DNA of 6,362 nucleotides from Candidatus Eiseniibacteriota bacterium (GCA_016928935.1 JAFGJU010000065.1:1-6362), one strand, 5' to 3'; positions 1-6,333 are shown, numbered from the stretch's first letter. Notes: a model not told the origin generated them from the letters alone. A program made the numbers and translations.

Positions 1-5
1 AAGAG

Positions 6-42
6 CGGGGGGTGCGGCTTCTGCCGCACCCCTCGATGTTTT
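6..42 (+). terminator. Strong intrinsic terminator hairpin at the left edge, possibly bidirectional
   Basis: A perfect 10-bp inverted repeat (GGGGTGCGGC at 9-18, GCCGCACCCC at 23-32) encloses the tetraloop TTCT. It can be lengthened to 13 bp on the plus strand through one G-U pair (6-18 with 23-35). On the plus strand it is followed by ATGTTTT, a short U tract, so it would end a gene that enters from the left, outside this window. Read on the minus strand it lies about 40 nt past the stop codon of the aminotransferase gene and is followed by CTCTT up to the window edge, so it may also end that transcript. The stem is clear; the direction in which it mainly works is not. Confidence 0.75.
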
Positions 43-76
43 CCCGGCGAAGTGAGAGGACCGCGCAGTCCGTCCC

Positions 77-1207
77 CTATTTCACGAGGCGGGCCTTTTT
101 CTGTCTGATGTGCTTGACCACGTCCTGCCGAGTGGCATTGACGTCAAGGCCGTTGGCGGGGTCGGCCATGGCCCTTTCAATCTCCGCCAGAAGCTTCCTG
201 GTCGCCGGGCCGGGCTTGCCGTCGCCCACCAAGTTCCCGCAGACCTTCACTATGGGCATTATCCCGGCGCCGGTGCCTGTCATGAAGCACTCTTTGCCGG
301 GTCCGACCAGGTCCAACGGCATGAGGTCGGGCACCTCCTCGACATCGTAGCCGAACCTTTTCGCGAACTCCATTATGCAGGCGCGCGTGATGCCCTCGAG
401 GCAGTACTCTCCGACCGGCGTCACAACCCTCACCTTCTGAGACTTGCCGCCGCGGCCGTACTCTCTCGTTACCGAGAAGATGTTGTCGACGGTGGCCTCG
501 GCTATGAAACCTCGGTCGGTCAGCATTATGGACTCGAGCAGTCTCATGTTGTTCGTGCCCTCGAAGAGCCCCAGCACGTTGTTGAGATAATTGTCGCTCT
601 TTATCCTCGGGTCGAGGATGGAGTTCCCCGGCCGTCTTATCTTCCTGGATACGCCCACTTCGATGCCCATGTCGTAGGCCTCTCGAGGGTAGAGTTTTAT
701 CGTGGACACTATGGCGTAGACGGTCGACCCGACGCACTTCCTAGGGTTCAAGCCCAGGTCTCCTATGCCGCGCGTCACGATCAGCCGTATGTATCCGGTC
801 TCGCTCTTCTTGATTCCCGTCGCCTGTATGGCCCTGACCACCTGCCAGCTGAGTTCTTCGATCGTGTAAGGTATCTCTATCCTCAGCGACCCTGCGGACC
901 GCCAGAGTCTCTCCATGTGCTCCTTGTACAGGAAGACCAGCCCGTTCTTGATAAGTATGCCCTCGAAACATCCGTCGCCGTAAAGACCGCCGTGGTCGAA
1001 GAAAGAGAGCCCCACCGAGTCAGGCGGAAATATGCCGTGCATACGGGTGAGAGGCTCACCACTCCTGGTCTTCTCCACGCCGCGCGCGTTGAGAAAAGAC
1101 TTGGGCGTGATCCCGTCGACGACCGGCATGCTCACGAAGACTCGGGCCCTCGCGCCCACTCCTTCCATCGCCTTCAAAGCTGTCACAACGGACTTCTTGT
1201 CAGCCAT
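77..1207 (-). CDS. ilvE: Branched-chain amino acid aminotransferase-like protein (class IV, PLP-dependent)
   Basis: This 376-residue cytosolic enzyme is predicted to transfer the amino group between branched-chain amino acids (Leu, Ile, Val) and 2-oxoglutarate, using pyridoxal phosphate. Fold type IV hallmarks occur in order: DHGGLYGDGCFEG at residues 71-83; YIR at 139-141 followed by VTRGIGDLGLNPRKC; the PLP lysine K203 in RIKSDNYLNN; the cofactor glutamate E237 in FIAEATVDNIF; GITR at 272-275; TGTGAGI at 310-316; and GDGKPGP at 328-334. The YIR and KSDNYLNN segments favour a branched-chain enzyme over aminodeoxychorismate lyase or D-amino acid transaminase, but substrate cannot be proven from sequence. 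The ATG at 1207 is well supported by AGGAGGT six bases upstream. Compared with typical family members of about 290-310 residues, it has roughly 35 extra residues before the DHGG motif and a basic C-terminal tail (about 350-376). It is divergent to the M29-like gene and has its own candidate promoter. Confidence 0.85.
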   Translation of the reverse strand: MADKKSVVTALKAMEGVGARARVFVSMPVVDGITPKSFLNARGVEKTRSGEPLTRMHGIFPPDSVGLSFFDHGGLYGDGCFEGILIKNGLVFLYKEHMERLWRSAGSLRIEIPYTIEELSWQVVRAIQATGIKKSETGYIRLIVTRGIGDLGLNPRKCVGSTVYAIVSTIKLYPREAYDMGIEVGVSRKIRRPGNSILDPRIKSDNYLNNVLGLFEGTNNMRLLESIMLTDRGFIAEATVDNIFSVTREYGRGGKSQKVRVVTPVGEYCLEGITRACIMEFAKRFGYDVEEVPDLMPLDLVGPGKECFMTGTGAGIMPIVKVCGNLVGDGKPGPATRKLLAEIERAMADPANGLDVNATRQDVVKHIRQKKARLVK

Positions 1208-1368
1208 ACGCTACCTCCTGAGGGGTCCGAAGTTGCTGCAGGCGTTATTGCTTACCGTCTCTTACGTCGTTGTCGGCGCCGTCACTTGCCAGTCGGCCGC
1301 TATTCGATGCTCGTTGTTCCTCCGTCCCACGACGGCGTCGGCCCCCATCCTGGAATGAGAGCCAACGT

Positions 1369-1397
1369 ATTATACCCGTGAAAGCGCGCGGTGAGAA
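1369..1397 (-). promoter_or_regulatory. Candidate sigma70 promoter for the aminotransferase gene
   Basis: On the minus strand a perfect TATAAT -10 box (1374 to 1369) lies 17 nt from a TTCTCA -35 box (1397 to 1392; four of six bases match TTGACA). Transcription would begin near 1362, leaving about 154 nt before the start codon at 1207. The AT-rich hexamer stands out in a strongly GC-rich background, and the spacing is ideal. A short frame inside the leader (ATG about 16 nt after the predicted start, 28 codons) is not rich in Leu, Ile or Val, so it does not look like a classical ilv attenuator peptide. Confidence 0.6.
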
Positions 1398-1506
1398 GCG
1401 ATTTCTGGCGCAGCGGCCACGGACAACCGCGGCGTGAAAGAGCCGGGACAATTGAGCTGTGACAGAACCGGGGCGATTCGGATGTCAGACTGGAGGTTTC
1501 GCTTCA

Positions 1507-1536
1507 TTGACACAGGCACCCGCGACGCGGTATACT
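1507..1536 (+). promoter_or_regulatory. Strong sigma70 promoter for the M29-like gene
   Basis: A perfect TTGACA -35 box (1507-1512) is separated by 18 nt from TATACT (1531-1536; five of six bases of the -10 consensus). Transcription would begin at about 1543-1545, just before a perfect 9-bp hairpin, and run through a leader of about 188 nt to the ATG at 1732. This is the best promoter in the window. It may drive the M29-like gene alone or continue through the ABC transporter pair, because no terminator is seen between them. Confidence 0.7.
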
Positions 1537-1545
1537 GCGGCGTTC

Positions 1546-1720
1546 CGTGCGGCAGTCGCCTGCCGCACGCGACGACGTCGGTCGCCGCGCGTGAGCGACC
1601 CCGGGAGTGATGTTCCGGAATCGTTCGAGTCGGAGCACGGACCTGTCTCCCCCACGGGCACGGGAAACGAGTCAGCAGTCCCGCCCGGCTCGAGACGAAG
1701 GCCTGCGACCCCCTACAGGC
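1546..1720 (+). promoter_or_regulatory. Structured 5' leader with four successive hairpins, ending at the RBS
   Basis: Four stems can be drawn in series. Stem 1 is CGTGCGGCA (1546-1554) with TGCCGCACG (1561-1569), a perfect 9 bp with a 6-nt loop. Stem 2 is GGTCGC (1580-1585) with GCGACC (1595-1600). Stem 3 is CGGG plus CGGGA (1655-1658, 1661-1665) with TCCCGCCCG (1679-1687), 9 bp with a 2-nt bulge and a 13-nt loop. Stem 4 is GCCTG (1701-1705) with CAGGC (1716-1720) and abuts the GGAGGA ribosome binding site at 1721. Chance hairpins are frequent at this GC content, so function is unproven. It matches no riboswitch class I can identify by eye. Confidence 0.35.
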
Positions 1721-1726
1721 GGAGGA
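1721..1726 (+). promoter_or_regulatory. Ribosome binding site fixing the start of the M29-like gene
   Basis: GGAGGA lies five bases before the ATG at 1732. It decides the start: the open frame extends back to a GTG at 1459, but that part overlaps the promoter at 1507-1536 and encodes compositionally odd arginine-rich sequence. Confidence 0.75.
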
Positions 1727-1731
1727 AGAAA

Positions 1732-2688
1732 ATGGACGACAGAATGCTCAAAGCAGCCAAGAGCGCCCTGACCCAGTGCATGGGCATCTCCAAGAAAGAG
1801 GTCCTTCTGGTGATAACGGACGAGCCTCTGAGGAAGATCGGCTACGCGTTCTGGGAAGCCGGAAGACGGCTCGGCGTGGAGTCGCTGATCACCGAGATAA
1901 TCCCGAGGGAGACGAACGGAGCGGAGCCCCCGGACGCGGTGGCCGAGCTGATGGCCGCCGTTGACGTCGTGATAGCGCCCACGAGCAAGTCCCTATCTCA
2001 CACCGAGGCCAGGCGCAACGCGTGCGCCAAGGGCGTCCGCATCGCAACGCTCCCGGACATCACGGAGGACTGCGTGAGACGGACGCTGATCGGGGACTAC
2101 TGGGCCATCAAGAAGCTCACGGACAGGCTGACGGCGATAGTCACGAAAGCGTCGACGGCGCACGTCACCACACCCGCGGGCACCGACCTGCGTATGTCTT
2201 TGAAAGGCAGGGCCGCCCATCCGGACACCGGCATTGCCCATAAGAAGGGCGATTTCACGAATCTCCCCGCCGGCGAAGCCTACATAGCCCCGATAGAGGG
2301 CACGGCCGAGGGTGTCTTCGTCGTGGACGGCTCGATGTCGGGCTGGGGCCTCACTAGATCCCCCATAATAATCCACGTCAAGAAAGGGTTCGCCGTCAAG
2401 TTCGAGGGCGGAAAGGGCGCGCAGACCATCAGCAGCATCGTGAGGAAGGTCGGCAGGCTGGGCGCCAACATCGCCGAGCTCGGAATCGGCACCAACACCA
2501 AGGCCCGCGTCACCGGCCACACTCTCGAGGACGAGAAGGCGATAGGCACGGTGCACGTCGCGGTGGGTGACAACCGCTCGATGGGCGGGAAGGTCCGCGT
2601 CCCGCTGCACCTGGACGGAGTGATGCTGAAGCCGACGCTGACCCTGGACAACAGGGTCATCATGCGGGACGGCAAGCTGCTGGTTTGA
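1732..2688 (+). CDS. Compact M29-family aminopeptidase-like metalloenzyme (COG2309 type)
   Basis: This 318-residue protein resembles the thermophilic aminopeptidase family M29 (AmpS/AmpT/PepS), two-metal enzymes that remove N-terminal residues from peptides in the cytosol. Residues 1-140 look like the alpha/beta N-terminal domain; about 142-318 form the metal-binding domain. Likely ligand and catalytic positions are retained: E182 in NLPAGEAYIAP, E249 in AELGIGTN, E268 in EDEKAIG, H275 in GTVHVAVGDN, and H293 with D295 in PLHLDG. Classical M29 enzymes are about 370-410 residues, so this is a short version. The same fold includes NicX-type 2,5-dihydroxypyridine dioxygenases, which use an iron bound by a similar His/His/Asp set, so peptidase activity is likely but not certain. 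No signal peptide is seen. The frame remains open upstream to 1459, but the RBS supports the ATG at 1732. It lies 117 bp before the ABC transporter genes. Confidence 0.75.
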   Translation: MDDRMLKAAKSALTQCMGISKKEVLLVITDEPLRKIGYAFWEAGRRLGVESLITEIIPRETNGAEPPDAVAELMAAVDVVIAPTSKSLSHTEARRNACAKGVRIATLPDITEDCVRRTLIGDYWAIKKLTDRLTAIVTKASTAHVTTPAGTDLRMSLKGRAAHPDTGIAHKKGDFTNLPAGEAYIAPIEGTAEGVFVVDGSMSGWGLTRSPIIIHVKKGFAVKFEGGKGAQTISSIVRKVGRLGANIAELGIGTNTKARVTGHTLEDEKAIGTVHVAVGDNRSMGGKVRVPLHLDGVMLKPTLTLDNRVIMRDGKLLV

Positions 2689-2805
2689 CGCTCCCGACCC
2701 GGCGCTTGAACGCGGCACCGACAGGCCTCAACAGAAAAACAACTACGCCGCCCCGCGAGAGCGGCCCGGGGTCGACGCACCCGCAGCTCGAGGGCTCAAG
2801 GCAGC

Positions 2806-3777
2806 ATGCTGCTCACATCCGAAGACATAGCCAGCCTCTCGGTAGCGACGAGGAACCTCTCCAAGGGCTATGACAAGGGGCCCTTGGCGGTTGACTCACT
2901 CGACCTGAGCATAAGGCCGGGCGAGGTGTTCGGCCTGCTGGGGCCGAACGGCGCGGGCAAGACCACCACCATCCGCATGCTGCTGGGTCTCCTGAGGCCA
3001 ACCTGCGGACAGGTGTTCGTGCACGGCGAGGAGATCACGACCGGCCGTCAGAGAGTAAAGAGCAGGCTCGGAGTCTGTCCGCAGGAAACGGTGCTGTGGC
3101 CTGAGCTCACGGTCTCGGAGCACCTGTATCTGATCGGAAGGATGTACGACGTCCCGGGCAAGACGTTGCGGGCCGAGACGGAACGACTGATAGGCGAGTT
3201 CTCACTTGGAGAAAAGCGAAACCAACCAACCAAGCGCCTGTCAGGAGGCCTCAGGCGCAGGCTCAACCTGGCCATGGCCCTAGTGCACGGTCCGGACGTC
3301 ATAATGCTGGACGAGCCGTCGGCGGGCCTCGACCCGCAGTCGCGGGCTCTCCTCTGGGAGCGCGTCAAACAGCTCACGAAGGACGGCCGGCGCACCGTCG
3401 TCCTCACCACTCATTCGATGGAGGAGGCCGACCGCCTGAGCGACAGGGTCGGCATACTCGACCACGGCAAGATGCTCGTGCTGGACACGCCCGACGTCTT
3501 GAAGCGCAGCATCGGCGAGGGTGACGTCCTGGAGATGGAGCTGGACCGTGCTCCGTCGAGCGAGGCCATGGAGGCCTTGCGGAGACACGGTCGCGTCGAG
3601 CAACAAGCCGCGACGGCAACTACGGTGTCTGTGCGCGGGCTCGACATCATGCAGCGATTCCCCGGCATCGTAGTTGCGCTGACTTCGTCAGGCGTCGTCA
3701 TTCGCGGCACAAGGCTCAGGCCGAACACGCTGGAAGACGTGTTCCTGAAAATGACCGGAAGGTCTCTGAGGGACTAA
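2806..3777 (+). CDS. ABC transporter ATP-binding protein, DrrA/ABC-2 exporter type
   Basis: This 323-residue nucleotide-binding subunit powers the permease encoded immediately downstream. Motifs in order: Walker A GPNGAGKTT (46-54), Q-loop Q93 in CPQE, signature LSGGLRRRL (145-153), Walker B VIMLDEP (165-171), D-loop SAGLD (172-176) and switch histidine H203 in TTHSMEEAD. The fifth signature residue is Leu instead of the common Gln, as often happens in DrrA-like proteins (LSGGM/L). Residues about 240-315 form the C-terminal accessory domain usual in this group, ending in LEDVFLKMTGR. The start is preceded only by a weak AAGG (2798-2801). The stop TAA overlaps the permease ATG by one base (TAATG), implying coupled translation. 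Substrate is unknown; family members export drugs, lipids, glycans or peptides. No promoter is evident in the 117-bp gap upstream, so it may be read from 1507-1536. Confidence 0.92.
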   Translation: MLLTSEDIASLSVATRNLSKGYDKGPLAVDSLDLSIRPGEVFGLLGPNGAGKTTTIRMLLGLLRPTCGQVFVHGEEITTGRQRVKSRLGVCPQETVLWPELTVSEHLYLIGRMYDVPGKTLRAETERLIGEFSLGEKRNQPTKRLSGGLRRRLNLAMALVHGPDVIMLDEPSAGLDPQSRALLWERVKQLTKDGRRTVVLTTHSMEEADRLSDRVGILDHGKMLVLDTPDVLKRSIGEGDVLEMELDRAPSSEAMEALRRHGRVEQQAATATTVSVRGLDIMQRFPGIVVALTSSGVVIRGTRLRPNTLEDVFLKMTGRSLRD

Positions 3778-5360
3778 TGAGGTTCCTGCCGCTTTCGTTC
3801 GCCATAGCGAAGAGAATGAGACGGGACCTCTTCACCCTTTTCTTCGCCATCCTCTTCCCCGCATTCTTCCTGCTCATCTTCGCCGTGGCATTCGGCAAGA
3901 CCGGACCGATGAAGAACCAGAGACTCGACTTGGCCGTCGTTAACCGCGACGAGGGGTTGCGCGTCAACTTCGGCAATGGTCAGGACACGCTGCTCCTCGG
4001 GGTGACGCTGGTGGATGTCCTGGAGTCCCTGTCGTACTCGACTTCTTCAGGCTGGATGAGGTCCGACTCGTCTTCGTCGGGGCTGACGGGCTTGGATTCG
4101 TTGGGGCTGGGCGCGAGGAGACCGGAGAGCCCCGTTTTCGGCGTCGTGGACACACTGCGCGAGGCGGACGCGCTGAAGAAAGTCTCGTCCGGAGACCTCG
4201 ATGCGGTGTTCGTCATCCCGGCAGGCTTCACGAAGGCCGCGATGGCCATGGCCATGGAAGACGTCATGGGCCGGGTCTTCACTGGAGCCATGGACGGATT
4301 CCGGGGTGAAGCACGAGAGCCCGAAGTGACCGGGAGGAGCTCCGGCGAAGTCGCGGGGCCGACAGGACCCTGGAGCGGAAGCAGCGCAGGTCCGGGTGTG
4401 TTGGGGCGGAAGCCGACCGTGTCCGAGATCCAGCGGATGATAGACGACGTCTCGCGTCGCCTGGAAAGGCGCGGGAAGAAGACGGGGCTACCGCTGGACT
4501 CGCTGTCCTTACCGTCCAGGAAAGCGGACCCGGTCGCGCTCAGCCTGGCCGGCGACCCGTCCAACTTGGGGTTCACCATGGCCGGAGGAATCATCAGGAA
4601 CGTGCTGGACGAATTCCTGAAGAAGGTGAGCCAGCGGAGCCTCGAGGAGGCGAAGGACTTCCTGCCCGCGGAGCCGAGCGCGGCGACCGCAGACCTGATC
4701 TCACTCGAAAACTCCAGCGTGGCCGTGGAGACGAGGACGGTCTTCGATTATCAGGTGCCCGGGATCATAGTGTTCGCGCTCCTTATGCTGGTGTCCCTGG
4801 TGAGTGTGACGCTGTTGCTGGACCTCACCCAGGGTCACCTCGAACGCCTGAAGCTGACCAGGATGAGCTCGCTCGACTATTTCCTTGGCAACACGCTCCC
4901 CTGGATGGTGCTGTCAATCCTGCAGCTGGGCCTCCTGTTTGGGGTCGCCAAGCTGCTGGGCTACCACAACGCGGGAGGTATGCTCGCCGGCGTGGGCCTC
5001 GTGCTGCTGGGAAGCCTGTCCTCGGTGTCCCTGGCCCTGATAGTGGCGGCCCTGGCCAAGAACGAGAAGCAGGCCTCAGCCGTCGCCACCATGATCGCCG
5101 TGCCACTGAGCTTCCTGAGCGGCGCCTTCTTCTCGGTCCGTGACGTTGTTGTCTCCAGGGATTTCTTCGGGCACTCCCTGGGACTCACTGACCTCTCGCC
5201 CTGGACTCACACGACGAAAGCTCTCGTGGGGATGCTCACTTTCGGGAAGTCGTTGGCCGAGGTGCGGTGGAACGTGATGATGCAGGTCGGCCTCACTGTG
5301 TTGCTGTTGCTCGTGGGCATCGGACTTTTCTCGAGACGGAGGCTCACCGCGCAGCGTTGA
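3777..5360 (+). CDS. ABC-2 type transporter permease with an enlarged extracytoplasmic domain
   Basis: This 527-residue membrane subunit probably works as a homodimer with the ATPase encoded just before it. One membrane segment (about 18-40) is followed by some 280 residues outside the membrane, then five more segments: about 327-350, 370-395, 401-427, 434-453 and 501-519. The family signature DLTQGHLERLKLTRMSS (349-365) matches the E-x-G-T-L-E-R-L-x-x-T motif of ABC-2 permeases, and LSGAFFSV (447-454) followed by LSPWTHTTKALVGM matches the conserved region before the last segment. Most members are 370-400 residues long; the excess sits in the loop after segment one, which has Ser/Gly-rich stretches (about 86-112 and 176-213) and a charged helical part (267-296). 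A GAGGG at 3768-3772 and the TAATG overlap support the start. Substrate is unknown. Confidence 0.9.
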   Translation: MRFLPLSFAIAKRMRRDLFTLFFAILFPAFFLLIFAVAFGKTGPMKNQRLDLAVVNRDEGLRVNFGNGQDTLLLGVTLVDVLESLSYSTSSGWMRSDSSSSGLTGLDSLGLGARRPESPVFGVVDTLREADALKKVSSGDLDAVFVIPAGFTKAAMAMAMEDVMGRVFTGAMDGFRGEAREPEVTGRSSGEVAGPTGPWSGSSAGPGVLGRKPTVSEIQRMIDDVSRRLERRGKKTGLPLDSLSLPSRKADPVALSLAGDPSNLGFTMAGGIIRNVLDEFLKKVSQRSLEEAKDFLPAEPSAATADLISLENSSVAVETRTVFDYQVPGIIVFALLMLVSLVSVTLLLDLTQGHLERLKLTRMSSLDYFLGNTLPWMVLSILQLGLLFGVAKLLGYHNAGGMLAGVGLVLLGSLSSVSLALIVAALAKNEKQASAVATMIAVPLSFLSGAFFSVRDVVVSRDFFGHSLGLTDLSPWTHTTKALVGMLTFGKSLAEVRWNVMMQVGLTVLLLLVGIGLFSRRRLTAQR

Positions 5361-5540
5361 GCGAAGCCGCCCAGCGCTTCGGCGCGGCCGAGCGCGTGGC
5401 CGGAGTGCGCCGACGGGGGGTGCCCTGCGCCCACGGAGGAACGCCCTCACTCCGCATTGCCGGACGGATGCCTGGCCGGCGCTTACCGCTGACGGAACAC
5501 CCACGCGAGCCGCTGCCCGACGGCTGCGGCGGCGTCGTCC

Positions 5541-6326
5541 CTACTTGCTCTGTGACTTGGTGTCCCTCGACGTCTTTCCTGACTTGGGCTGCGCGGTGGG
5601 GCTGCTCTTGCCGGCCGCGGATTTCGCCGGCGGCGTGCCAAGTTTGGCGGGCGACATCTTGTGTTTCTCGGCCACGAAGCGCCACCTCATCCCGGTTTGC
5701 CGCGCCGACACCACGCTCCTGAGCGGACTGCCGGTGTGCGCGCAGACGTTAGCGGCAAGGACGATCTCCTCGAAGCCGTATCCCTTCTCGTTCAGGATGA
5801 CAATCGAGCGGTCATCCGGCATCTTGTAGTAGTTCGCCAGGCATCGCGACAGAGTGTACCTCCTGAAGAGCGAGTCGTTGCCCTTGGCCCTCTCCAGCGA
5901 CGCCGGACGGATTCCCAGTCTCTTCGCTATTGCGCCCCACCCCAACCCCTGTCGCTTGAGCGGAGCCACGTTTTCGGGCTCCCTCTTGGCGGCACGGGAG
6001 ACCTCCATCAGCAGGGCGACGTCACCGTAATCGTAGCGCCGGTCATACAGGGCCTTGACGAACCTGGTGGAGACTCCGTAGTTCATCACCAACACGTCGG
6101 CCCAGAGGTCGTACGCAGTGCCCCGGTCCAGGCCGGATAGCTTGACGCTGGAAGGCTTCCTGGGGATGTCCGGGCTCAAAGTCCAGTCAACGGCGCCGGA
6201 TGACTCGCCGGGTGCCGACACCAACGGCGCGACGACCGCGGTCATGACAGCGAGAGCAACAAACACGCACGTCTTACGCCGGGACACGGACGCTCCGGCA
6301 CGTGCAGTGACACTGGTCGCATTCAA
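5541..6326 (-). CDS. Exported protein of unknown function with four helix-turn-helix-like motifs
   Basis: I do not recognise a named family. With a TTG start at 6326 the protein has 261 residues. GGAGGT lies at 6339-6334, seven bases before TTG; the GTG at 6335 in the same frame overlaps that site and is less likely. Residues 1-45 look like a signal peptide: basic SRRK (15-18), hydrophobic core (about 20-38), and plausible signal peptidase I cleavage after SGA at 43-45. There is no lipobox. SRRK weakly recalls a twin-arginine motif, but the core is Sec-like. The body (about 90-229) consists of two related halves, each containing two copies of a 20-residue motif (V/I, then L, G, an aromatic, then V/I-A). 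The tail (about 230-261) is rich in Lys, Ser, Pro and Thr and probably disordered. It converges on the ABC genes, so it is not in their operon; its promoter lies outside the window. Confidence 0.75.
   Translation of the reverse strand: MNATSVTARAGASVSRRKTCVFVALAVMTAVVAPLVSAPGESSGAVDWTLSPDIPRKPSSVKLSGLDRGTAYDLWADVLVMNYGVSTRFVKALYDRRYDYGDVALLMEVSRAAKREPENVAPLKRQGLGWGAIAKRLGIRPASLERAKGNDSLFRRYTLSRCLANYYKMPDDRSIVILNEKGYGFEEIVLAANVCAHTGSPLRSVVSARQTGMRWRFVAEKHKMSPAKLGTPPAKSAAGKSSPTAQPKSGKTSRDTKSQSK
5640..5804 (-). repeat. Protein repeat unit 2 of the exported protein (residues 175-229)
   Basis: This is the second 55-residue unit, matching residues 90-144 without gaps. Its two 20-residue motifs are residues 175-194 (YGFEEIV core) and 205-224 (MRWRFVA core). 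The last copy is the most diverged: it keeps the Gly, the aromatic and the Val-Ala but loses the conserved Leu at position 4 (Ala208). Confidence 0.5.
5895..6059 (-). repeat. Protein repeat unit 1 of the exported protein (residues 90-144)
   Basis: This 55-residue unit aligns without gaps to residues 175-229 (offset 85). Eleven positions are identical (L93, Y98, L105, V109, V120, G127, W130, A134, P141, A142, L144) and many more are conservative. Inside it, residues 90-109 and 120-139 are two copies of the shorter 20-residue motif. The repetition is visible only at protein level; the DNA has diverged. Confidence 0.55.
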
Positions 6327-6333
6327 TTGAAAC

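Larger units (their letters stand above)
1208..1731. other. Divergent intergenic region with two promoters and two long leaders
   Basis: This 524-bp gap separates the ATG codons of two divergently transcribed genes. It holds a leftward sigma70-like promoter (1369-1397) and a rightward one (1507-1536), with about 110 bp between the two -35 boxes, room for regulator binding. Both transcripts would have long untranslated leaders, about 154 nt on the left and about 188 nt on the right. Reading frames that cross the gap translate to low-complexity arginine-rich or proline-rich sequence with no recognisable domain. The longest one, starting at the GTG at 1459, begins upstream of the rightward promoter, so I treat the region as non-coding. 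I found no tRNA or known riboswitch by eye. Confidence 0.6.

Noticed and set aside
1257..1345. Short leader frame (28 codons) before the aminotransferase as an attenuator peptide
   Set aside because: It has no run of Leu, Ile or Val codons, a poor ribosome binding site spacing, and no terminator with a T tract follows it.
110..1381. Long plus-strand open frame (423 codons) opposite the aminotransferase
   Set aside because: It is antisense to a gene with complete family motifs and encodes no recognisable domain. Long antisense frames are expected in GC-rich coding DNA.
1613..1640. tRNA T-loop-like GTTCGAGTC
   Set aside because: The flanking bases do not form the 5-bp T stem, and no acceptor or anticodon arms can be drawn around it.
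1655..1690. Cobalamin-riboswitch-like AGTCCCGCC segment in the M29 leader
   Set aside because: Only this short string resembles the B12 element. The other conserved boxes and arms were not found, and the downstream gene has no cobalamin link.
1459..1731. In-frame 5' extension of the M29-like gene from a GTG at 1459 (91 extra residues)
   Set aside because: The extension starts upstream of a strong promoter at 1507-1536, is arginine- and proline-rich without family similarity, and a good ribosome binding site precedes the internal ATG at 1732.
1993..2718. Minus-strand open frame opposite the M29-like gene
   Set aside because: It is a shadow of a well-supported plus-strand gene, with no domain and no convincing ribosome binding site.
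4240..4257. Short tandem ATGGCC repeats within the permease gene
   Set aside because: Just over two units, coding for Ala-Met pairs within the frame. It is too short to be a meaningful repeat.
5362..5381. Hairpin CGAAGC/GCTTCG just after the permease stop as a terminator
   Set aside because: Only 6 bp with an 8-nt loop and no T tract on either side. A competing GCCGC/GCGGC pairing overlaps it, so it is not convincing as an intrinsic terminator.
5267..5722. Plus-strand open frame bridging the permease end and the convergent gene
   Set aside because: It overlaps the permease C-terminus and the antisense of the exported protein. The product is low-complexity with no motif, so the 5361-5540 gap is treated as non-coding.
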